The position numbers were made by a program, and so were the translations under genes. A DNA stretch of 64,000 nt from Melitaea cinxia. Its lineage: Eukaryota; Arthropoda; Insecta; Lepidoptera; Nymphalidae. Below are positions 35,401 to 47,356 of the stretch, one piece after another (position 1 is the first letter of the stretch; each line of letters starts with the position of its first letter). The stretch covers positions 11,484,001-11,548,000 of the forward strand of contig NC_059415.1 of the NCBI RefSeq assembly GCF_905220565.1, in the 5' to 3' direction. Under the pieces are notes generated by a model. It was not told the origin of the DNA. It saw nothing but the letters and a program-made list of their open reading frames with translations, and made no database searches.

Positions 35401-38400
35401 AGATATACCAAGAATGGTACCGTGATAAGGAAAAAAGGATCTGATGATGGGATCCCAGAGAAATCGAGGGAAACCGTCAAAAATCGTAGTGATGACTAGT
35501 CCTTTTTTTATTATTTTTCGTCTACTTGCGTTGTATTATTCGTCTAACTGGAATCGGTTTTTTTCGCTTGCTAGTAAACCCAATTATACTATCCCATTTT
35601 GTTGGATGGCAAACAATTATATCCTTCACCTGATTTTAATTTATTAAACTTGGTCTAAAACACAAGCATGTTTTCACCACAACCTCATTCCTTCTATTAA
35701 CACAGTGTATGTGTAAAAATTTCACTACTTCAGAACAGTATTATTCGACTGGAATGTTCTGTAAGGATAAGGTTAGGCTTCATTCGGATTGCCACGATTT
35801 TTGAAGGAAACATTTTTCGTTGAATTCTTGTACATGACATTTAAAGTTAATTAATGAAAATATTGGACAGTTACTTCAGTAGATAATTTAGTTTGTAGCG
35901 ACATCTATCTCGCTACATACGAACTAAAACTGACGTATTGCGATATTAAAGTTATCCGAGCGATTGGACATATATACAAAAATCCAACAACAACCGTTGG
36001 TAGCCCACCAGACGCAACACTCGTCTGGTTCGAGGATTCCCTCTTTTCAATGGTGGATGAGAAACTTCACAACCTATCCCTCTCGCACCAACAAAAGTTT
36101 ATTAAATCGGGTATGCCATAATGATTTGACCTGTTTGTAATTAAAGTCATATTGATAGATATTCTAAATTTCCAGTTATGTAAAATTTTCGCTGCAATAT
36201 TTTTGTAGTTGCAGCTTTGACCATTGACTTCGAAACGAGAATGGATATATTTATCCTACACTATGTTTTCTTTGCTGCTTTGCTATGTTAACTTGCTTCA
36301 TTTGCAACACCCGCTTCGTATTTTTAGTGTCGGACGTTTCATGTGACATTGTTGATTTTTACAGTGCTCTCTGTTTTAGTTTGGCTTGATATATTTTTGG
36401 AAATAATGGACATAATTTTTTTTTCAAAAATACGTTCAAAAAGAGGTCAAAATAATTTATGTCAATACTTCGTGCATTAGAGACTTTAGTTTGAACAATT
36501 AAATTACTATATTTGAATATTTAATTTTAAAAATCAAATTGTTTTTCTACTCCGGGATTGAAAGCAGAACAAATACTATTTTTTTAAAAATGTAAATAAA
36601 ATTTAATTTTACAATAAGCTGTCCCATATATTGCGAGAGCTAATAATATAAATTGATATTCAAAATAAAAAAAAGCTTATATAGTTTATTATATTTCCTA
36701 CATCATTTCATTATTATCATTATATTCACTAAACACTATCACGTTTAAACACGATGTTTTAAGTATTGATTACTGTTGTCTAGATCAAAAATACTAACAA
36801 ATATCCAATACAAATATTCAATTAAATTCCAATACATATATCTATAAAATAATTTTATGCCTATTATTATGTAAATATACGTATGTTTACATTTACTATA
36901 TATGGGCTATGCTTGGGGTTTCTCTCAAAGATAGGATTAGAAATGAGACTATCCGCGAGAGAACGAAAGTAACTGACATAGCCCACAGAATTAGCAACAT
37001 GAAATGGCAGTGGGCTGGTCATCTGTGTCGCAGGACCGATGGCCGTTGCAGCAGACGGGTTCTGGGGTGGAGAACGCGTCTTGGAAAACGCAGTGTGGGA
37101 CGTTCTCCGGCCCGTTGGACCGACGATCTACGTAAGATTGCCGGTGTAGGCTGGATAAGGATTGCGGAAAACCGGGATGTCTAGCGCGAACTTGGGAGGC
37201 CTATGTCCAGCAGTGGACTGCAATAGGCTGAGCTAATTACGTTTATGTATATGTGCATATAGTTTTTTTGTGTATTGTATATATAAGTCTTATACATAGT
37301 ATATTGTTTTAAATTGCACCGTGTGCCTGTTATATGTTACAAATGTTTCTTTTATAGACGGGTTGTATGTAAGAAATCACTGTCAGTGATAAGACCGCCT
37401 TTGCACTTTATTCAGTATTTTTTTCTCTCGTCTTTTCAATGTTCGTATTGTAGGTGTGCAATAAAGTGTAAATAAAAAATTAAATAATAATATGAAGTGA
37501 ACTTTCAAAAACTGTCATTAAATCTCTCACATCACTAAACCAGAACGGCTGTATAGTACTTAGTTAATTAAACAGAATATCTCCGACTGTTCCTTTCATT
37601 TTCGTAGCATTCAATGTTATATTCTGAAATCCATTCAAGTCGTCTCAAAACAATAATAAAATCAATGGGGACCTTTTCGCTGAAGCGAAAAAAACGGCAA
37701 CAAAACATCCTCAAGACACGGCTCGTTGAATTTACTTATATATCTTGTTTTTTTAGATTTCATTAATAAATAAATTCAATAACGTGGCCAAACTTTTGTT
37801 TTGGTTGAAAAAGTGTCTAATATTTTGTTTTCTTGTAATGTGATGGTGCCAAAAAATAAAATAAAATAATTTTATCAAGACTTATTTAAGTGATCTATTA
37901 AAAATTTCATGTATTGTCATTACGCTTTTTTGCTAACTAGCAGTGAAATAGCGTAGTTTGACACGTAAGGGTCAAATCCTTCTTCAAAATTGACGTTTCA
38001 ATAATCATTCATCAATTTATCATTTTCCTAATTTTATATTTCTTTGCCAAACAGATAAAAAATTTCAGGCCGTTTTAGTTCTGTTCGATTAAGGTTGAAA
38101 AGTAAACTTACACGATATTAAGCTTATTACGTTCTTAAAAGCTTTACTTTTACCGTGGATATTGTTACATAAGCTTGTATCAACAATATCTCAGAACGAA
38201 AAAAATATTCAAAAAATTATAAACTTTTTTATCGTACTAAATCCCTTTACGAGATGGATTAATAAAACTCCTTTTTGTGAGTTTTCAACTTGCTTTTAAA
38301 TAAAATTGGAATTTTAAAACCCCTTGTCGTTGGAATCATTATTTTGTATACACGTTTAGTTGCGGTGACTGATTATTGAATGGTTAGCTAAATGACGTCA

Positions 38401-41400
38401 TATATATCTAACATGGCGGACTAAAATTGTTAAACTAAAGTAACACACCTTTCAAAAAACAATCCTTTTTACAAAGCACGTCAAAAGGATTTTAAATTAA
38501 AAGAATCCCTTGGTCAGTATTAATATTTTCAATTTAAAGCTGCGGAATTTTTTTATGAATTCGAAACCAATGAATGAACTTAAATCCAATTAATAACAAC
38601 GTTGATTTTTTAAGTGCGAAATTTGTTGAAATTTGTTTAAAATTCATCCCATGTTCGGCTTCCATGAAAAAGATCATAAGAAAAGAGTAATATTAATGAA
38701 GACATTCTAAAACCTGTCTCTGTACCAATCTGCTCGGTTCAATGTGACCTTTTCAAATTCATCTTTACTATCTTAGAACTAGTGAAAACCCTTAATTCCA
38801 AATACAATTCAATATAATAATGAACCTGATCTGTTAAAAACACGTAGCAATGTTTTAAATCAATTTATAATACCCCTCTTCTAAACCAAGGTCTATTCAA
38901 CATTTCATCGGTGATCAATTATTGATTGAGTATAATTTCCTTATCATTAGTATCCATATAATTTATATTTGATAAAAACAGGGGCTGACTACTTGCTACA
39001 ACTTTTTTTTTGACACGGTAATGTCGTCATGTTTGTAGACCTATTTTGCAAAGAATAGCTTACGCGTTAGTTGTTATATACACCTGATAGAGATCGTTAC
39101 TAATAGTAGGGAATATATGCGCCAACCCCCAGTGGAGCCACCTTGTGGATTAAGTTCTGGTCCTTTTTCTACTTGAGGAAAGAGCCCTATGCCCAGTGTT
39201 GAGATGTTACAGGCTGAAACGAATTTTATGTGTTAAATTAGTTGTTCTTTTATGAAACTTCATTTTTAGTATCTTGTGCTATCACACGTTCTCTATTAAG
39301 TGTCATCTTGTATCAACTATATTTATTACCACATACATCTAGTTCTGTCTATCACATCTAGATTAGGCCATTCTGTTACCGTATTTGGCAGAATACAAAC
39401 TACCAATCCATTGAAATTTGTATCAAATAAATAAAATTGTGCGAGAAAAAAAAAACATACCGGTTTTATTTTTGTAAATATCGTATATAAACAAGGTCGT
39501 TACCCAACGTAGTACTTTTGTATCACAGAAGTATAAAAATGTCATAAAAATGAGCCTAACTTGAAGAGGTTTTGTGTTTTCTCGGGTTCAAAGGTATGCT
39601 TCATAAAGCATATCATGACTTATTACTAAAAGGTCTACTTGGAATTTAGTGATATGAAAAAATAGGACCAGTTTAGTTTTTATGAAAAAAGTATTTGATA
39701 TATAGAATTTTAGTATGGTTCTTAAAAATATAGAAATAACTATTTTAACGTTCTAGTTACACTTAAATTAAAAGTAAGTAATTAAATACTTTATTTTTTT
39801 TATATATATAATTTTATACATATATTCGTTACTAGTGACCCGCCCCGGCTTCGCACGGGTGCAACGCTGACACTAAATATGCTACAGAATGTCTTTTTTT
39901 ATAGTGTGAATCTAGCTTATAGCATGGTTATTAACATTATAACAACAACATTCAAATATGCGTCGTTAGATTACACGTTGTTACAGAATGCGTTGAAGAA
40001 ATGAAGGTCCACTGCTCGTTACCCGTAGGTGATAGCGTGATAATATATAGCCTATATATTTACCCGACTTCTTAATAATATTCGTGCCCAATTTGAAGTA
40101 AATCCATGCAGTACCTTTTTGAGTTTATTGCGGACATACATACAGACAAACAGAAAAACAGACAAACAGACAAAAAATCCAAAAACTATATTTTTGGCTT
40201 CGGTATCGATTGTAGATCACACCCCAAGTATTCTTTTAAAAAATATATTCAATGTACAGTTTTGACTACCATTTTATTATATGTATGTAAGTAGAGCAAA
40301 TAAATACATCAGACAACTATTATCTTAGGCAAGATTATGTTATATTTTTTTGTACTAGTTCGTTGGCGCAGTTTGTAGTGGCCCTGCTTTCTGCCCCGCA
40401 GGTTGCGAGTTTGATTCCCGCTTGAGTCTGGGTGTAATATTTGTAGTTATATTTTTATATACTTATATAACATTTTTATGTAAATTTATCAAAAAAAAAC
40501 TTATTTAGCTATATCAGTCGGCTGTTACCTATAACACAAGCATTAAGTTGCTTACCAACTGTTCCTAAGAGACGACGGTGTGTGTATGTTACAAGATATT
40601 TATTATTTATATGATTTATTATTTTTGAACTCGCTTTTTTGACATTTTCATATGTTTAGTGATTTCCTTAAAAATGATATTACATTAGCAAATTAAAAAA
40701 TTGATTAATTAATGAAATGATATTATTATTTTACAGATACAGTTATCTCTTCGATTCCTGCCTGTCACCTATTATGTTTCTCTACGTCATCGTGTGTTCT
40801 GTGATGCTCTGTGCTACGGCCTATCAAATAACTGTAAGATATAACATGAAATAATTTTGCTTTATATATCTGTACACAATCATATATAAATTAAGCTTTC
40901 TCAAGTTGATTAATAGCAATTACAATACCGATTGATTCTGCAGTTGATTATCTATAACTCTACAAGAATAATATCTATGTCGATTACATCTACGTAATTA
41001 AAGTACATGGATTAAAATTGTAATTAGTGCTTATTGTCGAACGTAACTGAAATTTTTAACTAATAGTTTAGGTGGATACGGACAGGTAAAACAAAATAAT
41101 ATTGAAAGTAAAAACATTGACACAACAATTGTTACTCCTCGGATTTCCTTTCAATTGCAATTGTCAATATTGCAACGTGATTGTCAACGATTGATCGTCT
41201 CCAGATCGCATTCTGAGAGAAATAACAGTACACAGATGTTTTTTGAAACCTTCAGCAAAATAATAGAGAAATTACCTAAACTGGAAACTGGCGAGTGCAA
41301 CACAATTATGTATATAAAGTAATACCAATATTTATTGTGGTCTTGGTTTACGTTTCTGATGTTGGTCGTCTAAAAATTAACACGTCATGTCTTTTTAACT

Positions 41401-43860
41401 TCTATTTCAATGCTTAGTAGAGATACGTCGAATATTGGAATAACATTTAGGTTAAAATAGTAAAAAATTGCTGTCCTTTTATATTTGGTCGACGGACAAC
41501 TGATTGCAACTAGTTTCAGATTCCAATTTATCAGTGTAGATAAATAAAAAAATATAGCAAGAACGCTTGATGTAGAGTTGGCCAAGAAAATGGTGTACCA
41601 GTTTTGATTTAGTTTCCTAGTCAGCGAAAATTACATTAGGATTCGTTATTAAAAGATATTACTGTAAGGGACATATAATAATGACGTAAACCTAATTGAT
41701 AAGTATTCATACGTCATTATGACATGACATTTTAAACTCTATTAGATATAAATAATATCGTTATCAATAATCAGATAAAGACGACAATAGAAGTTGTCAG
41801 ATCGATCTGCAAGCGAAACTAATCTTTATCACTTTTGAATCTGCAAGCGGCATTCAACCTTAGGGTAGTACACTACTTTCTTGGCCGAGGGTCTTTTATT
41901 TGTTCGTGTTATTGAAAGTACAAGGAAATGTACACTCGGTATTGTAAATACAGTCATAATGATAATATGTGGACATTAATGATGATTGATTTCCTTTAAG
42001 AGATACATTTTCCTTGTGTTGTTTCAGTATTTCAAGGACCATAAAGTAATATGGTAGAGTAATTAAATCTTTCGGTTTCAACCACGGACTTTGATATTTT
42101 TAAACTAGATGAGATTTAATCACTTTTCACTTTATAGAGAGATAATTTATAACCTAAAATTTTTCTTAGTAAATGATCTCGTGACGCAAGAATCTCTAAT
42201 CATTTCAGCCTATCGCAGTCCACTGCTGGACATAGGCCTCCACAAGTTCGTGCCAAAAATGGCGTGAACTCATATGTTTTGCAAATAATCACCACGCTGG
42301 GCAGGCGGGTTGGTGACCGCAGGGCTGGCTTTGTCGCACCGAAGACGCTGCTGCCCGTCTTCAGCTTGTGTATTTGAAAGCCAGCTGTTAGATGGTTATC
42401 CCGCCACCGGTCGGCTTTTTAAGTTCCAAGGTGGTAGCGAAACTGTGTTATCCCTTAGTCGCCTCTTACGACACCCACGGGAAGAGAGGGGATGGCTATA
42501 TTCTTTAGTACCGTAGCCACACAGTACATCTTATGTATGTAGTTTACAAATATTTAAAAACAATTTCTTCAAAACCACAATGAAATTCTACTAACTCATT
42601 AGACTGTGCCCATTTGGAAGAAAACGTAATAATTTTGACAGTTACAAATATCTTGTAACATTTTCTGAGCTATTTTCTTCAAACAAGTTTATCATACTTT
42701 GTAACATGTCTTCCTTTAAAATAATAGCTTGTTGACAGATCGAAACGAGTACGACGCAAAGATTCCTAACGGCTGAATATTTGATATTCGGCATTGCGCA
42801 ACTCTTCATGTATTGTTGGCATAGCAACGACGTTTTGTATGTGGTATGTAATATTTGACATGTCAGATACATTTATGTAAAAGTCTTGTAAATAATTTTA
42901 CATTTTATGTGACATTTTTTTATGTTATTAATACGCTTAAATCTTCTTTTTATAAATAAAAAAGAATAATACTAAGCGCATAACTCGAGAATGCCTGGTT
43001 TTAATACAAAAAAAAAAAAAAATATAGAAAAATAATTTAAAAAATAATAATTTTTACTAGTTATTAACTTTCGACAGAACGAAGTCTGTCCGGGCAGATA
43101 GTATTAAATAGATTTACAGTAGTCACTTATATAATTGTTGTAATGTTAATTATTTCCTTCTTAATTTATTGTTTAAAAATCTTGTTAGACAATCGTGGTG
43201 TACAAATATTTTGTTATTGCTGTGATTATTTTATTATCTCCTTCTAAACAATAACATTTTCAGAGCAAAGACCTATCCCTTGGGCCTTATGAAAGTGTTT
43301 GGTGGTCGAGAGATGTGTCAGAACAAAAAGATGTTAACATTTTGGTCGATCAGTTCAAGAAAATCATCGTGTTTAGTGCTGGACCATTTACTAACATAAC
43401 AGTGACAACATTTATTAGCGTAAGCTCTTTCTTTAAAATTTTTTTTTTTTTACCATTAGACTTCAAAATAAATTATTTAAAACTTTCCAATAGATCATCC
43501 ATCATCACGCTCAAAAACAAATAAGCTTTATTAAACGTTCCAAGATACTTCTTACTCAACGACAGTAGGATTTATCCTGTGTCGGGGGTCTAGAAACAAA
43601 CACACACACACACACACACACACAAACGCCCACGACGGCACACATCTATATACCCAAAATAAATGACATGTGCTCGGATCGAATCGGCGACTGTACCAAC
43701 ACGTCGTCAATATTATAGATTTTAGTATTTATAACTACTATAACAGTATTTGTAAAGATAATTTAATAATATTTATATTAATATACATACACTTGAATTT
43801 CAGATACTGAAAGGCGCTTACAGTTACTACACGCTTCTGAGTCAATCTCAGCAGTATTAG
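31652..43860 (+). CDS. Odorant receptor (7tm_6 family), five exons, 401 residues
   Basis: Coding exons: 31652-32442, 40737-40833, 42739-42843, 43264-43419 and 43804-43860. Every intron is GT..AG; intron 1 is phase 2 and the rest phase 0, so the frame is unbroken. The N terminus resembles lepidopteran ORs (PLLGPNITALKFWGL at 15-29). Hydrophobic segments lie near 36-56, 70-90, 131-150, 189-220, 273-293, 306-324 and 364-384. WVPFDK (178-183) and a glycosylation sequon (N166-G-T168) sit in the presumed second extracellular loop. SAGPF (369-373) and YSYYTLL (389-395) are the usual C-terminal OR signatures. By family knowledge, such proteins form ligand-gated cation channels with the Orco co-receptor in antennal neuron membranes, with an inverted topology relative to GPCRs. 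Ligand and ortholog are not inferable here. Length is typical and no frame break was found. Confidence 0.92.
32443..33184. other. Intron 1, unremarkable 5' part
   Basis: No repeat or gene recognised. Confidence 0.5.
33213..33699 (-). mobile_element. MITE family F, copy 3 (in intron 1)
   Basis: Opposite orientation to the other two. GGAACGAAGTTCCTT at 33214-33228 opens it, and AAGGAACTTCGTTC with the conserved outer hairpin (GTGTCCCATGACACC) closes it. It lies antisense to the receptor gene. Confidence 0.85.
33700..34759. other. Intron 1, no feature seen
   Basis: AT-rich; no gene or repeat family recognised. Confidence 0.5.
34760..34815 (+). repeat. Family C tail fragment (intron 1)
   Basis: Only the terminal block is present, around TAATCGCTTACCATCAGGTG. 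Confidence 0.7.
35150..35590 (-). mobile_element. Family D DNA element (intron 1)
   Basis: Contains GATAACTTCGTCGCTTATGA and ACGGTACCA-type blocks, and a right end GAATCGGTTTTTTTCGCTTG with a mutated hairpin. Two open frames here are repeat shadows. Confidence 0.7.
35591..36900. other. Intron 1, no gene seen
   Basis: A somewhat GC-richer patch at 35995-36100 (GCCCACCAGACGCAACACTC) is unassigned. The rest is AT-rich. Confidence 0.5.
36901..37240 (+). mobile_element. RTE-type LINE, 5'-truncated copy with 3' end (intron 1)
   Basis: Encodes the last 90 or so residues of the endonuclease-reverse transcriptase: MLGVSLKDRIRNETI, then MKWQWAGHLCRR, then ARWTDDLRKIAGVGW. It is followed by the short tail GTCCAGCAGTGGACTGCAAT and AGGCTGA. 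This is the expected form of a target-primed, 5'-truncated insertion, and it is in the sense orientation of the host gene. It supplies the tail sequence that SINE families A and B copy. Confidence 0.88.
37355..37475 (+). repeat. LINE 3' end family K, copy 2 (intron 1)
   Basis: GATAAGACCGCCTTTGCAC block, then GTGCAATAAAGTGTAAATAA at the end. Confidence 0.7.
37476..39055. other. Intron 1, no feature seen
   Basis: About 1.6 kb of AT-rich sequence without recognised repeats or genes. Confidence 0.5.
39058..39235 (+). repeat. SINE family B, tail half (intron 1)
   Basis: Holds ACACCTGATAGAGATCGTTA and the tail CCTATGCCCAGTGTTGAGAT; the head is missing. Confidence 0.7.
39236..39830. other. Intron 1, no feature seen
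   Basis: AT-rich, nothing recognised. Confidence 0.5.
39832..40300 (+). repeat. LINE-like repeat family E, copy 5 (intron 1)
   Basis: CCCCGGCTTCGCACGGGTGC start, a GTGAATCTAGCTTATAGC block, and an ACAGACAAACAG type repeat near 40140-40175. Confidence 0.65.
40356..40600 (+). repeat. tRNA-derived SINE family I, copy 3 (intron 1)
   Basis: The head TTCGTTGGCGCAGTTTGTAG plus box B-like AGTTTGATTCCC gives a tRNA-like start. It ends after AACACAAGCATTAAGTTGC and the GACGACGGTGTGTGTATG block. It lies about 140 bases before exon 2. Confidence 0.75.
40737..40833 (+). CDS. Odorant receptor exon 2 (residues 264-296)
   Basis: Follows TTTTACAG and ends before GTAAGA. It encodes YSYLFDSCLSPIMFLY and the rest of transmembrane segment 5. 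The first base completes the split Lys codon. Confidence 0.92.
40834..42204. other. Intron 2, no feature seen in its first part
   Basis: No repeat or gene recognised up to the family A copy. Confidence 0.5.
42205..42530 (+). repeat. Interspersed repeat family A, copy 7 (intron 2)
   Basis: Full length: GCAGTCCACTGCTGGACATA at the left and GTAGCCACACAG at the right. It is among the better preserved copies. Confidence 0.88.
42739..42843 (+). CDS. Odorant receptor exon 3 (residues 297-331)
   Basis: A 105-base, phase 0-0 exon between TTGACAG and GTATGT. It encodes IETSTTQRFLTAEY and FMYCWHSNDVLYV, the typical transmembrane segment 6 exon of moth ORs. No long plus-strand ORF marks it; without it the protein would lack a segment. 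Confidence 0.92.
43264..43419 (+). CDS. Odorant receptor exon 4 (residues 332-383)
   Basis: Between TTTTCAG and GTAAGC. Encodes SKDLSLGPYESVWW and the start of segment 7 (SAGPFTNITVTTFIS). Confidence 0.92.
43560..43712 (-). repeat. SINE family B fragment with (CA)n tract (intron 4)
   Basis: A (CA)n run of about 25 bases (43599-43623) replaces the usual ACAC-rich patch. It is followed by a worn tRNA-like head (GTGCTCGGATCGAATCGGC). Confidence 0.6.
43804..43860 (+). CDS. Odorant receptor exon 5 (residues 384-401, stop)
   Basis: After TTTCAG: ILKGAYSYYTLLSQSQQY, then TAG. The short terminal exon with a YSYYTLL motif is characteristic of the family. Confidence 0.92.
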   Translation: MLKGAYSYYTLLSQSQQY

Positions 43861-43950
43861 TTACAGAGCAAATAAGACCATTCGCTGTTAACATAGTCTA
43901 CTTAGCAAACAATTATAGTATAATAGCTTAGTATAGCAAAATCTATTAGA

Positions 43951-43956
43951 ATTAAA
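43951..43956 (+). promoter_or_regulatory. Possible polyadenylation signal ATTAAA
   Basis: The common variant hexamer, 91 bases after the receptor stop codon. No AATAAA occurs nearer; the next one, at 44161, lies inside a repeat. Confidence 0.4.
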
Positions 43957-44104
43957 TTAGATATCAAGCAACAATTGTGAAGATGCTTACGTTTTATTAC
44001 ACTATACACTATTATAGTGTTAGTTCATTTTATTTGACTATTACAGAGGCACAATTAGTTTGTTCTCTTTAGCCTAATTAACGGACATCAATAGTAATTT
44101 AACC

Positions 44105-44605
44105 CCTTTTTTTCGTAAGCGAACACAATTATTTGTTTTTATTTTGTATGTGTGTTACCTAATAAATTTTTGTAGGGTGTACCGATTTCGATGATTATTT
44201 CTTCTTAGATCTGACGAGTAATTTTTGAGTTACATTTAGTAACAGTTATATGAGGTAGAGTACAGCAGGAAATTTCCTGCTCAAAACATGGAGCAGCCCG
44301 ACTGGGGTACTACCCCGAACTTGCAGAAGATCACAGATAAATAATACTATTTTTAAGCAGTGTTTTGTTCCTGTCAGTGACTCGAGATGAACAGAGCTCC
44401 TGGGGGAATAGGAATAGGATCGGCAACGCGCTTGCGATGTTTCTGGTGTTGCGAACGTCTATAAGCTACGGTAATCGCTTACCATCAGGTGAGCCGTACG
44501 CTTGTTTGCTGACCTAGTTACATAAAAAAATACTACTTACGTTGTATTACTTATCGATGTAAATTGATGTCGGATTTTTATTATTTACGATCGAACACAA
44601 TTATT
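44105..44605 (-). mobile_element. Family D DNA element split by a family C insertion
   Basis: A family D part lies at 44110-44250. Family C interrupts at 44252-44525. The family D block TACTTACGTTGTATTACTT, and a worn terminus with ACGATCGAACACAATTATT, resume to 44605. Confidence 0.65.
44252..44525 (+). repeat. Interspersed repeat family C, copy 5
   Basis: GAGGTAGAGTACAGCAGG start, TCTATAAGCTACGGTAATCG core, and CAGGTGAGCCGTACGCTTG end. Nearly complete. Confidence 0.85.
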
Positions 44606-45095
44606 GTATCATCAGTATCTTTTACGTATACTAAAAAAGTTTACTAGGTATGAACCCCAAAATATTATATTGTATCGAGAACTTCGATAAATGACATTGA
44701 CAAACTTTTTGCAAGTCATTGGCAATAAGCTCATAAGGCGGTACACACACTGACGTCTCAGTGAAATATCGATATCGATATAGTGAGCAGTGATAATACA
44801 CTATTTTTCATTTTGACTTTTATGTTTTGTAGTTTAGCCTTAAGAGTCAGTGAGTTATATGGTGTATATGTGAACTTGTGTTTTTAAGTAGTGTTTACTG
44901 TTTTCGAACAAATGCATTTTTTTATCAAACTAACATATTGGTCGTTAATAAGACAATAAACAAATTTCTGTAATTTATTCTATTCGTATAAGCAAATGTT
45001 TTTTACAGTAATGTGTAGTAAGCTTTTCCTATATAATATTAATGTTCTACAAAAGAAGTTTGATGCTCTAGCTACCGAAGACATCAAGTAGTAGT
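44606..45095. other. No feature seen
   Basis: A short GATATC-rich patch (ATATCGATATCGATATA) lies near 44766-44782. Confidence 0.5.
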
Positions 45096-45097
45096 TC

Positions 45098-45400
45098 ATG
45101 AAATCTATACTAATATTGATGAAGTTTGTTTGTTTGTATGAACGCGCTAATATCAGGCACTACTGGTCCGATTTGAAAAACTCTTTCAGCGTTAGACAGC
45201 CCATTTATCGAGGAAGGATCAACCAATAGGACCGGAGCGCCCAATGAAGAATGATTCAGAATCGGTTTTTTCCTTTGAGAGCTTCTGCTGCGTTTGTTGC
45301 GTAAACCGTGCCAGTTTTGCAAAAATTATATAAGACAGACTTATTCCCCTTTAAAAGTTGCACGCGGACGAAGTCACGGGCAGAACCTAGTATTATATAT
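45098..45400 (-). repeat. LINE-like repeat family E, copy 6
   Basis: Ends GCACGCGGACGAAGTCACGG then CAGAACCTAGTA, the inverse of the usual family start. Left end ATCTATACTAATATTGATGA. Confidence 0.65.
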
Positions 45401-46055
45401 ATCTACTGTCAACTATTGACTACACTGAGAGCTCTCTTAAATACCAGAGCCCTTTTATTTTACCAATTTTATCTAGACACAAGCTATCGTTTAAACTTAA
45501 AATAAATAAATTTGTAATAACCCGTATCAGTATATCCAGTTCTAAGTTTTGTAAAACAAGTATTATTTGAACTTCATCTCAACACACGCTAACTTTATCC
45601 CAGAATCTAAATTGTTTTGTCCCTCGTCTATAATTACATTGGCTCAGTAACAAATCAATCATTGCTTTGTAAAAGTATCATTCTTTGAACAGTGAAATTG
45701 ATTAAGAGAAACAATGTGACTTGTTTTGTGACAAATCGTAATCAAGACAAATGTTCGTTAAGACAAATTTCATCTATGTTACTAATCTCTTATAATTGTT
45801 CCTTGGAAGTGGTGTGAGACGTCGGCCTTGAGGCTAGTGTTGTGTTGACCAAAGATCAGTTAGCACCAACATGTCCGGTTAAATTTCCGCTCATAACAGA
45901 TGTTATTTTAAAGTTGTACAACTCTGAGAAAATTGGTTGCATTTTACATTGGGGAGATACACACAAAAGAAAATATTTTTATAAGGCGGGAATCAAATTC
46001 ATGACTGTCGGCTTTGATACATTAACTAAGTAACCTAATAACTAAGTAACCTATG
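45401..46055. other. No feature seen
   Basis: One 63-codon frame at 45842 has no recognisable features. Confidence 0.5.
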
Positions 46056-46057
46056 CT

Positions 46058-46405
46058 TCAGCCTGTAATATCCTACTACTGGGCATGAGCCTTTTTCCTC
46101 ATGTAGGAGAAGAATCATAGCTTAATCCACCACACTGCTCCAATGCGAGTTGGCGGATCTATTCCCTACAATGAGTAATGATCGCTATCAGGTGTAGATA
46201 AAAATAACCGGGACCGACGGCTTTACGTGCTCTCCGAGGCACGGTGGAGAGATCCACAAGGACTGCACAAACATCCAGACCACGGCAAATATATATTTGG
46301 TCAATACAATTGTTTGTCGTGTGCGGGGATCAAACACGCAACTACCAGCGGAATAGCCACAAACCAGTGCTGTGACCATTGCGCCAACGCGTTGTCTAAC
46401 CTATT
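46058..46405 (-). repeat. SINE family B, copy 9 (near full length)
   Basis: Tail CTACTACTGGGCATGAGCC at the left, and tRNA-like head at 46318-46400 (box B-like GGGATCAAACACGC inverted). All parts of the family are in order. Confidence 0.82.
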
Positions 46406-46845
46406 AATGTTTAATTTTAGCACATTAGAAAAGCTCAACTTTTTTCATTCAACATAGAGTATTCAAAATACGAATCAATTTAAATTCCTGATTCGTAATT
46501 CATACAATAGGCCTTTGATAAATCGCGTCAATAATATATAAATTACTACACATAAAATACTGTGTAGGTGATCTCGTTGATTACATTTAATATAATTCTC
46601 TGAAATTAAATTAAATCATTTCTTTTGTACTTCAACCTTTTATTTTAACAAAGTTTTAATTATAAAATTCCTCTATCAAATATACCTGACGCTGCAATGC
46701 AATAAATTAAATATGCATCTGTAATAAACTACCATTTAATTTTTATGTAAGTAATTATTATATCGTATTGCATTGTTCAGAATTATTGCCAATTTAATTT
46801 TTAAAAAATCTATCTGATAATCATTACACGTTACGACGCTACGTT
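46406..46845. other. AT-rich, no feature seen
   Basis: No recognised gene or repeat. Confidence 0.5.
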
Positions 46846-46846
46846 G

Positions 46847-47045
46847 CGTTAGCGCAGAGGTTAGAGCACATGCCTATGGCTGTTGCGCTGGTGGTTGCGG
46901 GTTTGATACCGGCACTCGGCATACGTTTGTATTGACCATAGAGATGTTTGCCGTGGTCTGGGTGTTTGTGCTTATATATTGAGTGTTTCCGAATACCCGA
47001 CACAGAATTAAATCCCAGTGGGACCATTGCCTGTAAGGCGTTTGT
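46847..47045 (+). repeat. SINE family B, copy 10 (head half)
   Basis: Head TTGCGTTAGCGCAGAGGTTA with box B GGGTTTGATACC, then the block TGGTCTGGGTGTTTGTGC. The tail is lost. Confidence 0.78.
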
Positions 47046-47356
47046 TTATTTATTATTTTTCTTCTTTTACTTATGGGGACTTACCATAGAAGTTGTTTTG
47101 GGAATGATATTTTGTTGACGTGCACGGACGTTTTTTTTTTTAAATTTTAAACGAAATACATAAGAAACTCTCTAGAGTATTATGTGGTTGGTCTTATGTG
47201 GTGTAAAAAGCTGTAGAACACCCTATCAATCATAGACGATACGCACGGAAACGAAAAGTATGCTAAAGTAATGTTATAAGCGTAACTTTCAATCAGCTTT
47301 CCTTATAATGCAATGAATCATGCAATTAATAATATGAAAAAGTGAAAGAGTTATGA

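Noticed and set aside
42642..42872. 76-residue minus-strand frame in receptor intron 2
   Set aside because: It is the antisense of odorant receptor exon 3 and has no features of its own.
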